A stretch of DNA of 64,000 nt, from contig CATQHL010000001.1 in assembly GCA_958295925.1 (NCBI GenBank), positions 464,676 through 528,675 on the forward strand. Direction: 5' to 3'. Both the position numbers and the translations under genes were made by a program. Below are positions 7,585 through 15,705 of this stretch, one piece after another (position 1 is the stretch's first letter; each line of letters opens with the position of its first letter). Below the pieces are notes generated by a model that saw nothing but the letters and a program-made list of their open reading frames with translations, did not search any database and was not told the origin of the DNA. This DNA comes from an uncultured Acidimicrobiales bacterium. Its GTDB lineage: Bacteria > Actinomycetota > Acidimicrobiia > Acidimicrobiales > CATQHL01.

Positions 7585-9759
7585 ATGAAATCACCCACTA
7601 ACAACATGAAATCAACCACCACCAACGACATGAATGCTTTTGTCTCCACCACTTCGAAGTCGTCTCCCTTCAAGAGGGCCGCTTCAGTTGAGGCAGCGTG
7701 TGCGCTGCTGCGATCGGTGGATGTGGATGGCTCAACCCAAAAGGAGTTGGAAGATTTGGCGTCGATCCTGGGACGAGCAAAGAGCCTGGTTGCGTGGTTG
7801 CTTTGCGAGATTGCCCGAGTCGCCGCAGAGGCCGATCCCGGTCTGGGAACGGTGGACATGCTCAAGGATTCTGTGCGTTTGTCGGGAAAGGAGGCGAAGC
7901 AAATATCTGCGGTTGGAGGGGCGCTGGCCGAGATGCCAAACGTTGCGCGCGAGCTCGCCGAGGGTCGAATCACAATTTCTCATGCAGCGTCTTTGGCATC
8001 AGCCGCCAGGGAGTGCGGCGCAGATGTGGTGGACAGCGACGAAGAGCTTCTCAAGCAGGCCGTCGACGTGGGCGCTGACCGCTTCGCCCGCGTGGCAAGA
8101 GAGTTCGCTTCCAGGCACTCAGAAGATAATGGTGTCTCCAAACTTGAGAGACAGCGCAAGCGACGTCAGGCAACTCTGTTCACCGACGGCGAGTCGGGCA
8201 TGGGGATTCTGCGAGGGGAATTCGATCCTGTGTCATTCAACTTGATGCAACAAACCATCGACACTCACGCCGAAGCGCTTTGGCGGGGCGATGGCGGGCT
8301 AGACGGTAAGCCGAGCGCAATTCGGTCGCACAAGCAGCGCATTTGCGATGCCGTCTTTGAGCTGATCACGGGCAAAGACGCCGCCTCACACGACCCTCTG
8401 CCGGTCGAAGGCACCGAGACGCTCGCCAAGCGGGCGAAAGCCGCCGCTCAACTGATTGTCTTGGCCGACATAGGGGCGTTGGACGGGACAAATCCGCAGG
8501 GTCGTTGCGAGATTCACGGCACAGGTCGTGTGCCAACAGACATCATTCGCTCTCTTTCACCTGATACGGAGTTAGCGGGTCTGATTTTCGGAGGCAAGTC
8601 TCGACCGCTTTGGCTGGGAAGAAGCCAGAGATTGGCCAGTGCCGCTCAAAGGTTGGCATTGGCGGTTCGTGACGGTGGTTGCGTGCTCTGCGACGAGCCG
8701 ACTCACCGTTGCCAGATACACCACATCAAAGAATGGAACACCGAAGGGGGGAAGACCGACCTGGACAACCTCGCAACTCTCTGCGGTCGCCATCATCGAT
8801 GGCTGCATAACCATGGCAAGACTCTCGTGCGCAAGCGGGAGGGCGGCTGGAAGGTTTGCGACAAGGAGACTGCTAAGCACCTGGACGCCTGGAAGTCGGC
8901 GAAGAATGCCAGGAGGCAAGCGAAGGGCATCGAAAACCCGGCGAAAAGCAGCGAAAACCCGGCAGAAGACCAGAGTGAGAGACCGGCAGAAGACCAGAGT
9001 GAGAGACCGGCGAACAGGAATTCTTTCGACAGAGATGTAGGCCAGACAGGGAAGCCTGGGATAACAGTCATCCCCAAATCAGGATTGTCGGACGAGTTGA
9101 AAGCGACCTCGGTGCCAGCACGCGGTGGCGCGGTAGGCAGCGAGACAGCGCGCAAAATGGTGGCAGAAAGGGGAACAGACACGCCCCAACCAGACATCAG
9201 CACCCCACCACCAGGCAACAGCACGCCGGGAAGGGCTGGCTTCAGTCAGACCAGTTCTCCCGGTAGACGAGCCAAACAGGAAGCAGGCAATTGCTCGCCG
9301 GGCGGGGTTAGTGACAGGGAGGTTAGTAACTGCGGGGCTAGTAAAAGGGACGACAAGACACGAGTTTCTGACCCGCCCACTGGGGATTCTTCAAACCGGA
9401 AGACCAATGGCACCGTGCCACTCCAGAACAAACGAGTTTCCGTTATGCGAAGAGAAGGTTCTTCAACAGTGTTAAGAGTCCAGTCATCGGATGTCGAGAG
9501 AACCTTCGATTTGTGTCGACCGATTAGCAATCAGACTGGTCGTATATCGCTTGTGCTTCCGCCACTTTCTTTATCACAGCCTGAGAAACCGCTCACTCGA
9601 ATCCCGTCTGGAGTATCCAGCGCCGATTCCAATTTGGGCAATACGAACGACATCGAGTTAAGCAAGGACGACTCCGAACTGAACCACGAGACAGCTACGA
9701 ATCCCGTCCTTGGCCGAACCCGATACCAGAATTCCCAACGAGGCCCGCCGCGCTCATGA
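7585..9759 (+). CDS. DUF222 / HNH endonuclease (13E12-repeat type) with long disordered tail
   Basis: 724 residues from ATG 7585. About residues 30-330 form the DUF222 helical region typical of actinobacterial '13E12 repeat' proteins. An HNH nuclease motif follows at about 365-410: a CxxC pair, then HIKEWNTEGGKTDLDNLATL and CGRHHRWLH, with both zinc-type ligands and the His-Asn-His core present. Residues 450-724 are Ser/Pro/Glu-rich, contain tandem SERPAEDQ units and have no domain. Function is unproven; these genes are multicopy and intron- or mobile-element-like in actinobacteria. The start is ambiguous: ATGAAATCA occurs at 7585 and again 24 bases on, with a third ATG at 7630, so the first codons look duplicated. 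Confidence 0.88.
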   Translation: MKSPTNNMKSTTTNDMNAFVSTTSKSSPFKRAASVEAACALLRSVDVDGSTQKELEDLASILGRAKSLVAWLLCEIARVAAEADPGLGTVDMLKDSVRLSGKEAKQISAVGGALAEMPNVARELAEGRITISHAASLASAARECGADVVDSDEELLKQAVDVGADRFARVAREFASRHSEDNGVSKLERQRKRRQATLFTDGESGMGILRGEFDPVSFNLMQQTIDTHAEALWRGDGGLDGKPSAIRSHKQRICDAVFELITGKDAASHDPLPVEGTETLAKRAKAAAQLIVLADIGALDGTNPQGRCEIHGTGRVPTDIIRSLSPDTELAGLIFGGKSRPLWLGRSQRLASAAQRLALAVRDGGCVLCDEPTHRCQIHHIKEWNTEGGKTDLDNLATLCGRHHRWLHNHGKTLVRKREGGWKVCDKETAKHLDAWKSAKNARRQAKGIENPAKSSENPAEDQSERPAEDQSERPANRNSFDRDVGQTGKPGITVIPKSGLSDELKATSVPARGGAVGSETARKMVAERGTDTPQPDISTPPPGNSTPGRAGFSQTSSPGRRAKQEAGNCSPGGVSDREVSNCGASKRDDKTRVSDPPTGDSSNRKTNGTVPLQNKRVSVMRREGSSTVLRVQSSDVERTFDLCRPISNQTGRISLVLPPLSLSQPEKPLTRIPSGVSSADSNLGNTNDIELSKDDSELNHETATNPVLGRTRYQNSQRGPPRS

Positions 9760-11268
9760 AGCACTCAATCGTCGCTCAACAGCCGTTGCGGGTGTAGTGC
9801 TGGGGCTGGGTGAGGCCCACCGCAACCCGTAACGCGAGACGCCTCGCTGGGAATCGTCGCGGGTGTAGTGCCAGGGACCGGGTGAGGCCCAGGGTTTGGG
9901 TAACGCCCAGGTCCTAGACGACGCCCACCCAAGACTCGGGCGACGCTAAGGGCCGTATGTGTTACCGCCCAGGGCCTATGAGGCGCCTGGGCGCCTTGAA
10001 GCATCCATCAGCCGCTCAACAACCGTGCTCGAATTGCTAGACCGACGCGCGGCAAGAAAGCCTTACAACAATTTGAGTAAGCCAGCACGATTTAGGGGCC
10101 GACGGGACGCGGGGCCGCGAATCGCGCGACCACCCTTACAACAATTCGAGTAAGCCAGCACGATTTAGGGGAACCTGCCGAATTCAAAAGCGGGGCCGGT
10201 TCGGTACACGTTCCCTGATCTGGCGACCAACACGATTCCAGGGAACTCACCGACTTCAAGAGGGCTAGCACGATCTTCAAGAGGGCCAGCCGATGGCCAC
10301 GAAACCTAGTGCTAGACCGATGAGAGTCAGGACAGCCTTGAACCACGACGCCTGCACACCGGAGATTGCGACTTATTTCTAGCAACGAGAAGGCAAAAAC
10401 ACAAGCGTTGCACCATCGCAACATCTTGGTTGTGCGATCGCAACATCACGGAGAGGGATGGAGAGGCGCTAGGAGAAATCCGAGGGAACAATAAAAGCGT
10501 TGCACCATCGCAACGTCCACGCAAGGGACGGCCTGGGGGCGGGATTTGGCCGAACTGCGCAACAATAAAAGCGTTGCACCATCGCAACGTCCACTCTCGC
10601 TAAAGCGCAACCCGGCCGAAAACTCGCTTACCCCCCCCCCCCGCAACAGAACGATCCTGAACACTGGAGAATCACGAAGAGATGACGCAGAACAAGGCCG
10701 CTCAGCACCAAGTGCTTGAACGGACCAGCCGGAATTCCTGTGCACACAGCGACACCACGGGCACCCGCACCCACTCGGCGCACTACACGCCGTCTGGTGG
10801 TTCTTGGCGGGTGCACACAGCGACACCACGGGCACCCTCACCCACTGCCAGACTAGTTTGTCGAGGTCGGGCTACGACGGCCGATTCACCACCTCGAACT
10901 TGAAGGCCCCCTCACCCACTGCCTGACCGAGCAGACGGGGTTGGGCGGTTCAATCTTCGCACGCCAAGCACCGAAACGGATCAACACGCACCCACTACCT
11001 GACTGGGCAGTCCCGCACCCACTGCCAGACTAGTTAGTCGAGGTCAGGCTACGACGGCCGATTCACCACCTCGAACTTGAAGGCCCCCGCACCCACTGCC
11101 TGACCGAGCAGACGGGGTTGGGCGGCGCTGGGGACGGCGGGGCGACACAACGGGCACCCGCACTTACTGCCTGACCGCTGAGCCTGAGCTGGATGCCGAA
11201 ATACTGTGCACGACGGTATAGACATTTATTATCATCATCCAAGACGCGGCACCCAAAGGAGCACGACA
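9760..11268. repeat. 1.5-kb intergenic region of nested direct repeats
   Basis: No gene supported. A 'gcgggtgtagtgc' element with following cccag-rich sequence occurs twice (about 9787 and 9868). 'cttacaacaattgagtaag'-like units occur at about 10063 and 10134. Three copies of a GCGTTGC-hairpin lie at 10405-10594 (separate entry). A block of about 100 bp containing 'gactagtttgtcgaggtcgg' and 'cactgcctgaccgagcagac' is present at about 10850-10950 and again at 11028-11125, nearly identical. The NIPSNAP gene begins immediately afterwards. Confidence 0.75.
10405..10594. repeat. Three copies of a GTTGC-loop-GCAAC hairpin element
   Basis: The word 'gcgttgcaccatcgcaac' occurs at about 10405, 10497 and 10571; the latter two share the longer context 'aacaataaaa' before and 'gtccac' after. 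Each copy can fold as a 6-7 bp stem (CGTTGC/GCAACG) with loop ACCATC. A reversed partial copy is at about 10433. No neighbouring gene explains it. Confidence 0.65.
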
Positions 11269-11583
11269 ATGATCATCGAACAACGTGACTACCACATCCA
11301 TACAGGAAAGCTCAAGGAAGTAGTTCGCCTTTTCGAAACCGAAGGCATACCGATTCAGAAGGAGATTCTGGGAAACATGATCGGCTGGTTCACCGTGGAG
11401 ATCGGCTCCCTCTCCACCACCGTTTCAATGTGGGGTTACGAGGACTTCGCCGACCGGGAGCGGCGACGTGCGGCGATGGCCGCCGACCCGCGCTGGCCAG
11501 TGTTCCTGGCCAAGGTGCACCCGCTCATCGAAAGTCAGCAGAATCGCATCCTGGTGCCCGCCCCGTTCTCCCCCATCAACTAG
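11269..11583 (+). CDS. NIPSNAP family protein
   Basis: 104 residues from ATG 11269, chosen because AAAGGAG (11256-11262) precedes it at the correct distance; the frame is open further upstream but without a ribosome site. The sequence has the NIPSNAP pattern: EQRDYHIHTGKLKEVVRLF, a central GWFTVEIGSL, WGYEDFADRERRRAAM and the late DPRWPVFLAKV. These small ferredoxin-fold (dimeric alpha-beta barrel) proteins are of unknown activity in bacteria and often sit with catabolic genes. The last 25 bases have a degenerate copy at 11625-11653. Confidence 0.85.
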   Translation: MIIEQRDYHIHTGKLKEVVRLFETEGIPIQKEILGNMIGWFTVEIGSLSTTVSMWGYEDFADRERRRAAMAADPRWPVFLAKVHPLIESQQNRILVPAPFSPIN

Positions 11584-12217
11584 CAAAAGGACTCTGGAAC
11601 ACGCACCAGACCAGCAACGCAAAGGCGCCCGCACAATTCCCCCCCATCTAGTAGCGATGGAATCCAAACAATCCAAGGACGCAGCCATTGCCCGAAAACC
11701 TCTTCCGGCACTGAATGAAGTCCAAGTACATGACATCCGAACAAACAACTGACGCAGCCACTCATGCACCAGACGCAAACGCAGAATTGCAGCAGCCGGC
11801 GACTCCCTAGACGATCGCCCATCGGCTCCGGGGTTGTTGCCCGCCACTTGCCGCAAGAGTTGCAATTCGCTCAACCTCAGACGATCGCCCGCCGGCTCCG
11901 GGTTGCTGTCGCCAGAGGCTAAGCGACGACAAGCCATTGCCGAGAGGGACCACCCCAGCAATTAGGGACTGACGTGTCGCCGGTGGTGCTGGGTCGTGGC
12001 TCGCTGCTCGGCGGGTGGGGAGCCACCCCAGCAATTAGGGACTGGCGTGTCGCAGCGAAAGGCTAAGCTACGACATTAACTCTCTTTCACCTGCCCTGCC
12101 GCGGTTCTGCTGGCAGGGCGCACTACACGAAAGGCTGGGCTACGACATGACGGCTCCTCAGATTCATCCGCCCACCCCGAGCCGGTTCTTTAGCGTCATC
12201 CAGGCGGGTGCTACGAC
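11584..12217. repeat. Intergenic region with echoes of both flanking genes
   Basis: No gene supported. Bases 11625-11653 repeat the NIPSNAP 3' end (original 11555-11583, including the CTAG stop context). A 'gacgatcgcccatcggctcc' element is at about 11811 and 11880, and 'cccagcaattagggactg' at about 11953 and 12028. Bases 12139-12186 (gctacgacATG followed by cctcagattcatccgccca) are a copy, 71 bp upstream, of the following SDR gene's start region. Confidence 0.7.
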
Positions 12218-13015
12218 ATGAACTCTTCCGCAGATTCGTCCGCCCAAGCCGAGCAGCGGGCGACTCCCCCCCTGGCCGGGCAAAACGCCATCGTGACCGG
12301 CGGAGCACAGGGCATCGGCCGAGCCATCGCCGACGGGCTCGCACGAGCCGGAGCCAGGATCGTAATCGCCGACATTGCCGGAGCCGCCAAAGCGGCAGCC
12401 TCCTACCCCGACGGACTAGGCATCACAGCAGACGTGGCCGACGAAAACGACGTAGAAAGGCTCGTGAAGGAAACGATCTCCGACTGTGGGAGCATCGACA
12501 TCCTCGTGAACAACGCCAGCATCTACACCTCGCTGGCCATGCGAGGCTTCGAGCAGATTCCGCTGGAGGAATGGCGAGAGGTCATCCGCGTCAACATCGA
12601 CAGCGTGTTCTTGATGTGTCGAGCCGTCGTTCCTCACATGAGGCGACAGGGTGGTGGGCGAATACTCAACATCTCCTCCGGCGTGGTGTTCAGGGGCGTG
12701 CCACTGCTGCTGCACTACGTCTCCAGCAAGGGGGCGGTGGTGGCGTTCACTCGTGCGCTGGCGCGGGAATTGGGGGGCGACAACATCCTCGTAAACAGCG
12801 TTGCGCCGGGCTTCACTTTGAGCGACGGGATATTGGAGAACCCAGCGGGAGTTGACTTCGAGGAGGTCAGCCGCATGTCGATTGCCGCCCGAACCCTCAA
12901 GCGGGATCAGCTACCTGAAGACGTGGTGTCGGCGTCGGTGTTCCTGTGCAGCCCGGGCGCCGAGTTCGTGACCGGCCAGACCATCGTCATCGACGGTGGG
13001 CAGTATTTCCACTAG
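12218..13015 (+). CDS. SDR-family NAD(P)-dependent oxidoreductase
   Basis: 265 residues. Classical SDR: TGGAQGIGRAIA Rossmann motif near residue 28, a DVADENDVERL acidic strand, NNAS, the NISSG serine region and YVSSK active-site Tyr-Lys, with a C-terminal GQTIVIDGG tail typical of the 3-ketoacyl/glucose-dehydrogenase-like group. The substrate is not deducible. The preceding gene is a NIPSNAP protein and the next a cupin protein, both separated by long repeat regions, so it may be transcribed alone. The ATG at 12218 lies after 'gctacgac' with no clear ribosome site. The same start context occurs 71 bp upstream, and the 3' end is copied at 13197-13226. Confidence 0.88.
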   Translation: MNSSADSSAQAEQRATPPLAGQNAIVTGGAQGIGRAIADGLARAGARIVIADIAGAAKAAASYPDGLGITADVADENDVERLVKETISDCGSIDILVNNASIYTSLAMRGFEQIPLEEWREVIRVNIDSVFLMCRAVVPHMRRQGGGRILNISSGVVFRGVPLLLHYVSSKGAVVAFTRALARELGGDNILVNSVAPGFTLSDGILENPAGVDFEEVSRMSIAARTLKRDQLPEDVVSASVFLCSPGAEFVTGQTIVIDGGQYFH

Positions 13016-14018
13016 CCGGGCGGAACATTCATTAGACGCCGGAAGCCCCACGCTATAGACCGACGATTGGCAATTCCGTCGTGGCCTGAAGGCAGAACAT
13101 CCAATAGACGCCGGAAGCCCCCGGGCGAGGCGACGGCACAGTCGGTGCATTCCACCAGCCGCCAGGAACCAGCCCAATCCCTCCCCCGCCCGAGAATCAT
13201 CAGCAACGGTAGGCAGTGTTTCCATTAGCCGGGCTGCCGCTTCACCGTCACCCGGTATCGGCGAACTCGCAGTGGCAGACACCGCAATCCGCCACTTTGA
13301 GCCGCCGCTTTCGCAGGAAAGAAGAGAGCAAATACTGAGAAGTGAGCAACTTGCGCGCGGCCCGAGTGGAGTTTCTGGCGCTTGAGGCTCTTCTCGCGAG
13401 CAAATACTGAGAAGTGAGCAACTTGCGCGCGGCTGCCGAGACTCCGAACTTCAACCGGCAAGACAGCCGACTCCCAGATCCCCTCAACTCGACCCAGAAC
13501 TCCTCACAGACTCCGAACTTCAACCGGCAAGATAGTCCCCGACGGCTTTGGGTGAGCAAACTTGTCCGCGGCTGTCGAGACTCGTTCGGCCCGCCTGCCT
13601 GGATGGGCCGATGCGGGCCGTGCGATCAAAGACATGTGGCGGCTAATACATGTGGCTGGAAATTGTTGTCCCCAATGGATAGGTCTCAGTCGTGCGATCT
13701 GGTGCTTGTGGTGACTAATGCTTGCGGCGGCCAACGCTTGTGATAGCCAACACCTGCGGACCAACACCTGCGACAGCCAACACTTGCGGACCAACACCTG
13801 CGACACCTCTATGGTCTCGCCGGCGGCGTCGAAGCCGCGGTGCGGCAACCAACGTTTGCGGACCAACACCTGCGACAGCCAACGCTTGCGGACCAACACT
13901 TGTAACGACCAACACTCTTGGCAGCCAACACTCTTGCGGGCTAATACTTGTAGCGGCTGCCTAGGTCTCTCTGAAGATTGAGTCCAGCCGTTGCACCTAG
14001 AAAGAAGGGAGTTAATTC
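13016..14018. repeat. 1-kb intergenic repeat region
   Basis: No gene supported. 13197-13226 is a copy of the SDR 3' end (original 12993-13020). 'gagcaaatactgagaagtga' occurs at about 13327 and 13399, each followed by gcaacttgcgcgcggc; 'actccgaacttcaaccggca' occurs at about 13441 and 13511. From 13718 to 13960 a roughly 30-bp unit containing 'ccaacacctgcggaccaaca' is repeated about eight times with drift. AAGGGAG at 14006-14011 is the ribosome site of the next gene. Confidence 0.75.
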
Positions 14019-15248
14019 TTGAGTTTGACCGACCTCCGGGCGCGGCGACAACTAGTGCTTGCGCTGTTTGAGCATCCAGGCGGATACGACGCCGCTACCA
14101 GGACTGGGGAAAGCTCGATTGGCGCCGAACAGGGCAGGGCAGGAACAGTCCCCCGCCGGAGGAGCGTGACTAGCCACCCAGATGACTCAAGTGAAGCCCG
14201 CCGAGACCTCGGCAGCGCAGCCATAAGCCACCGCGGGAGTTTGACCAACCACCCAGAGGACTCAAGTGAAGCCAATCAGATCTGGTTAGCAACCCAAGAG
14301 AGCCCAGGAGATGACCGTCCTCACCCATCGGACTCAAATAAAGGCAATCAGGCCTTGTCAGCAATCGGCCCGACGGTCGGCGAGCAAGCAGACGCAGTCT
14401 TGAGAACCGCTAATCAGGCGGAGATAGATGCGAGAGCCGTAATTGACGCTGGCGCGGAGTCACGTGTTCTGGCTCAGTTCATCTACGACATCAACGGCAA
14501 CTCTGCAGTCTTTGGCGCACCTCCCGAGAGCTTCGACGGCCCTGTGCTGCGCTGGGTTCTGATCGAATACAAGATCGCCGACGAGATCAACGACACAATC
14601 GACTCAGCGTGTCGGTCAGGCCGCGAGTGCGTAGACGGCGACGAGATCAACGACAAGATCGACACCGCAAAGCAGGACGCTGGTGTAGGTGGCGGGGGTC
14701 AGACACTCGCTAACGAAGCCAACGACACAATCGCCGACACCCTCAAAGACTCGTCAGTGGCAGAAGGTTCAGAAGCAGAGTTTGTTGGCCCCGCGCATCG
14801 CGCTACGCACCATGAATTCCCCGCGCCCATCCGATCCACGCCCCGCTCAGCGCCCAACCACCTGGCGCTCGCCCACCTGGCGCTCGCCCACGTAGTCAAC
14901 CTCGAATCCTCGCGACGCTGGGTGATGCGCTGCGACCGTGTCGACTTCGGCCCGGGCGCCGTCGCATACAAACACACACATCCTGGCCCTGGAATACGTC
15001 GGCTGCTGTTCGGAAAGCTGACGGTCACCACTGCCGGTAAGACCACCACCCACAGCGCAGGCGACGCCTGGTTTGAGAGCGGCCCCGATGTCGTGTACGC
15101 CGAGGCCACGCCCGTCGAGGAGACAGCCTTCGTTCGAGTGATGCTGCTGCCCGACCGTTGGGCGGGGCGCCGCACTATACGCTACGTGGAACCGGGCATT
15201 ACCAGCGGTAGCCAGCGCGCCGAAATCCTGGGCGAGGCGACGCTTTGA
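14019..15248 (+). CDS. Cupin-domain protein with repetitive N-terminal region
   Basis: 409 residues from TTG 14019 (AAGGGAG seven bases before). The recognisable part is C-terminal (about 300-395): a cupin with YKHTHPGPGIRRLLFGKLTV as motif 1 (His-x-His metal ligands) and a SAGDAWFESG segment, consistent with a small metal-binding beta-barrel. Residues 45-100 repeat SHPDDSSEA/NHPEDSSEAN units, and residues 185-245 repeat DEINDTID/DEINDKID/NEANDTIA. Such repeats are absent from ordinary cupins and resemble the in-frame expansions seen in the enzymes that follow. The sequence 'gagtttgacc' of the start recurs at 14232, so part of the N-terminus may be a duplicated gene start. Confidence 0.65.
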   Translation: MSLTDLRARRQLVLALFEHPGGYDAATRTGESSIGAEQGRAGTVPRRRSVTSHPDDSSEARRDLGSAAISHRGSLTNHPEDSSEANQIWLATQESPGDDRPHPSDSNKGNQALSAIGPTVGEQADAVLRTANQAEIDARAVIDAGAESRVLAQFIYDINGNSAVFGAPPESFDGPVLRWVLIEYKIADEINDTIDSACRSGRECVDGDEINDKIDTAKQDAGVGGGGQTLANEANDTIADTLKDSSVAEGSEAEFVGPAHRATHHEFPAPIRSTPRSAPNHLALAHLALAHVVNLESSRRWVMRCDRVDFGPGAVAYKHTHPGPGIRRLLFGKLTVTTAGKTTTHSAGDAWFESGPDVVYAEATPVEETAFVRVMLLPDRWAGRRTIRYVEPGITSGSQRAEILGEATL

Positions 15249-15705
15249 GACTCAACAAGAACACAACCCTCAACAAGGACGACTCCAGCTCAGCGCCCGA
15301 AGCCGGCGAACAAAACACAACCCTCAACAAACACTCAAGATCGGTGAGGGCCCACAGGGGAAGCTCCTATGCTGAGACTAAACAAGGACACAACCCTCAA
15401 CTAACACGACTCCAGCGCTGTGCCGATGCCAGCAAACCCTCAACAAGGAAACGCTCTGCAGCTAAACAAGTACACAACCCTCAACTAACACTCACAATCG
15501 CCGCCATAGCCCGAACCACCCGCGTTTGCTGAGACTAAGCAAGTACACAACCCTCAACTAGAATACGCACTGAGACTAAGCAAGTACACAACCCTCAACT
15601 AACACGGCTCCAGCACGCCCCCGAACGCAGCAAACAAAAACACAACCCTCAAGAAGGACACACACTGAGACTCAACAAAAACACAACCCTCAACGAGGAC
15701 ACGCT
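15240..15705 (+). repeat. About nine copies of a leader repeat before the ThDP gene
   Basis: The word 'acacaaccctcaac' recurs at about 15256, 15312, 15387, 15472, 15545, 15587, 15640 (imperfect) and 15680, with a partial copy near 15434. Most copies are preceded by 'ctgagact(a/c)a(a/g)caa'. The last copy runs directly into the ThDP gene start ('gaggacacgctTTGAG'), and the cupin gene's end carries 'gacgctttgag', the same junction. The array therefore looks like repeated duplication of the gene's 5' leader. Confidence 0.85.

Noticed and set aside
13718-13960. Spaced repeats resembling a CRISPR array
   Set aside because: Units are about 30 bp and directly adjacent, diverge gradually and lack unique spacers; no cas genes nearby.
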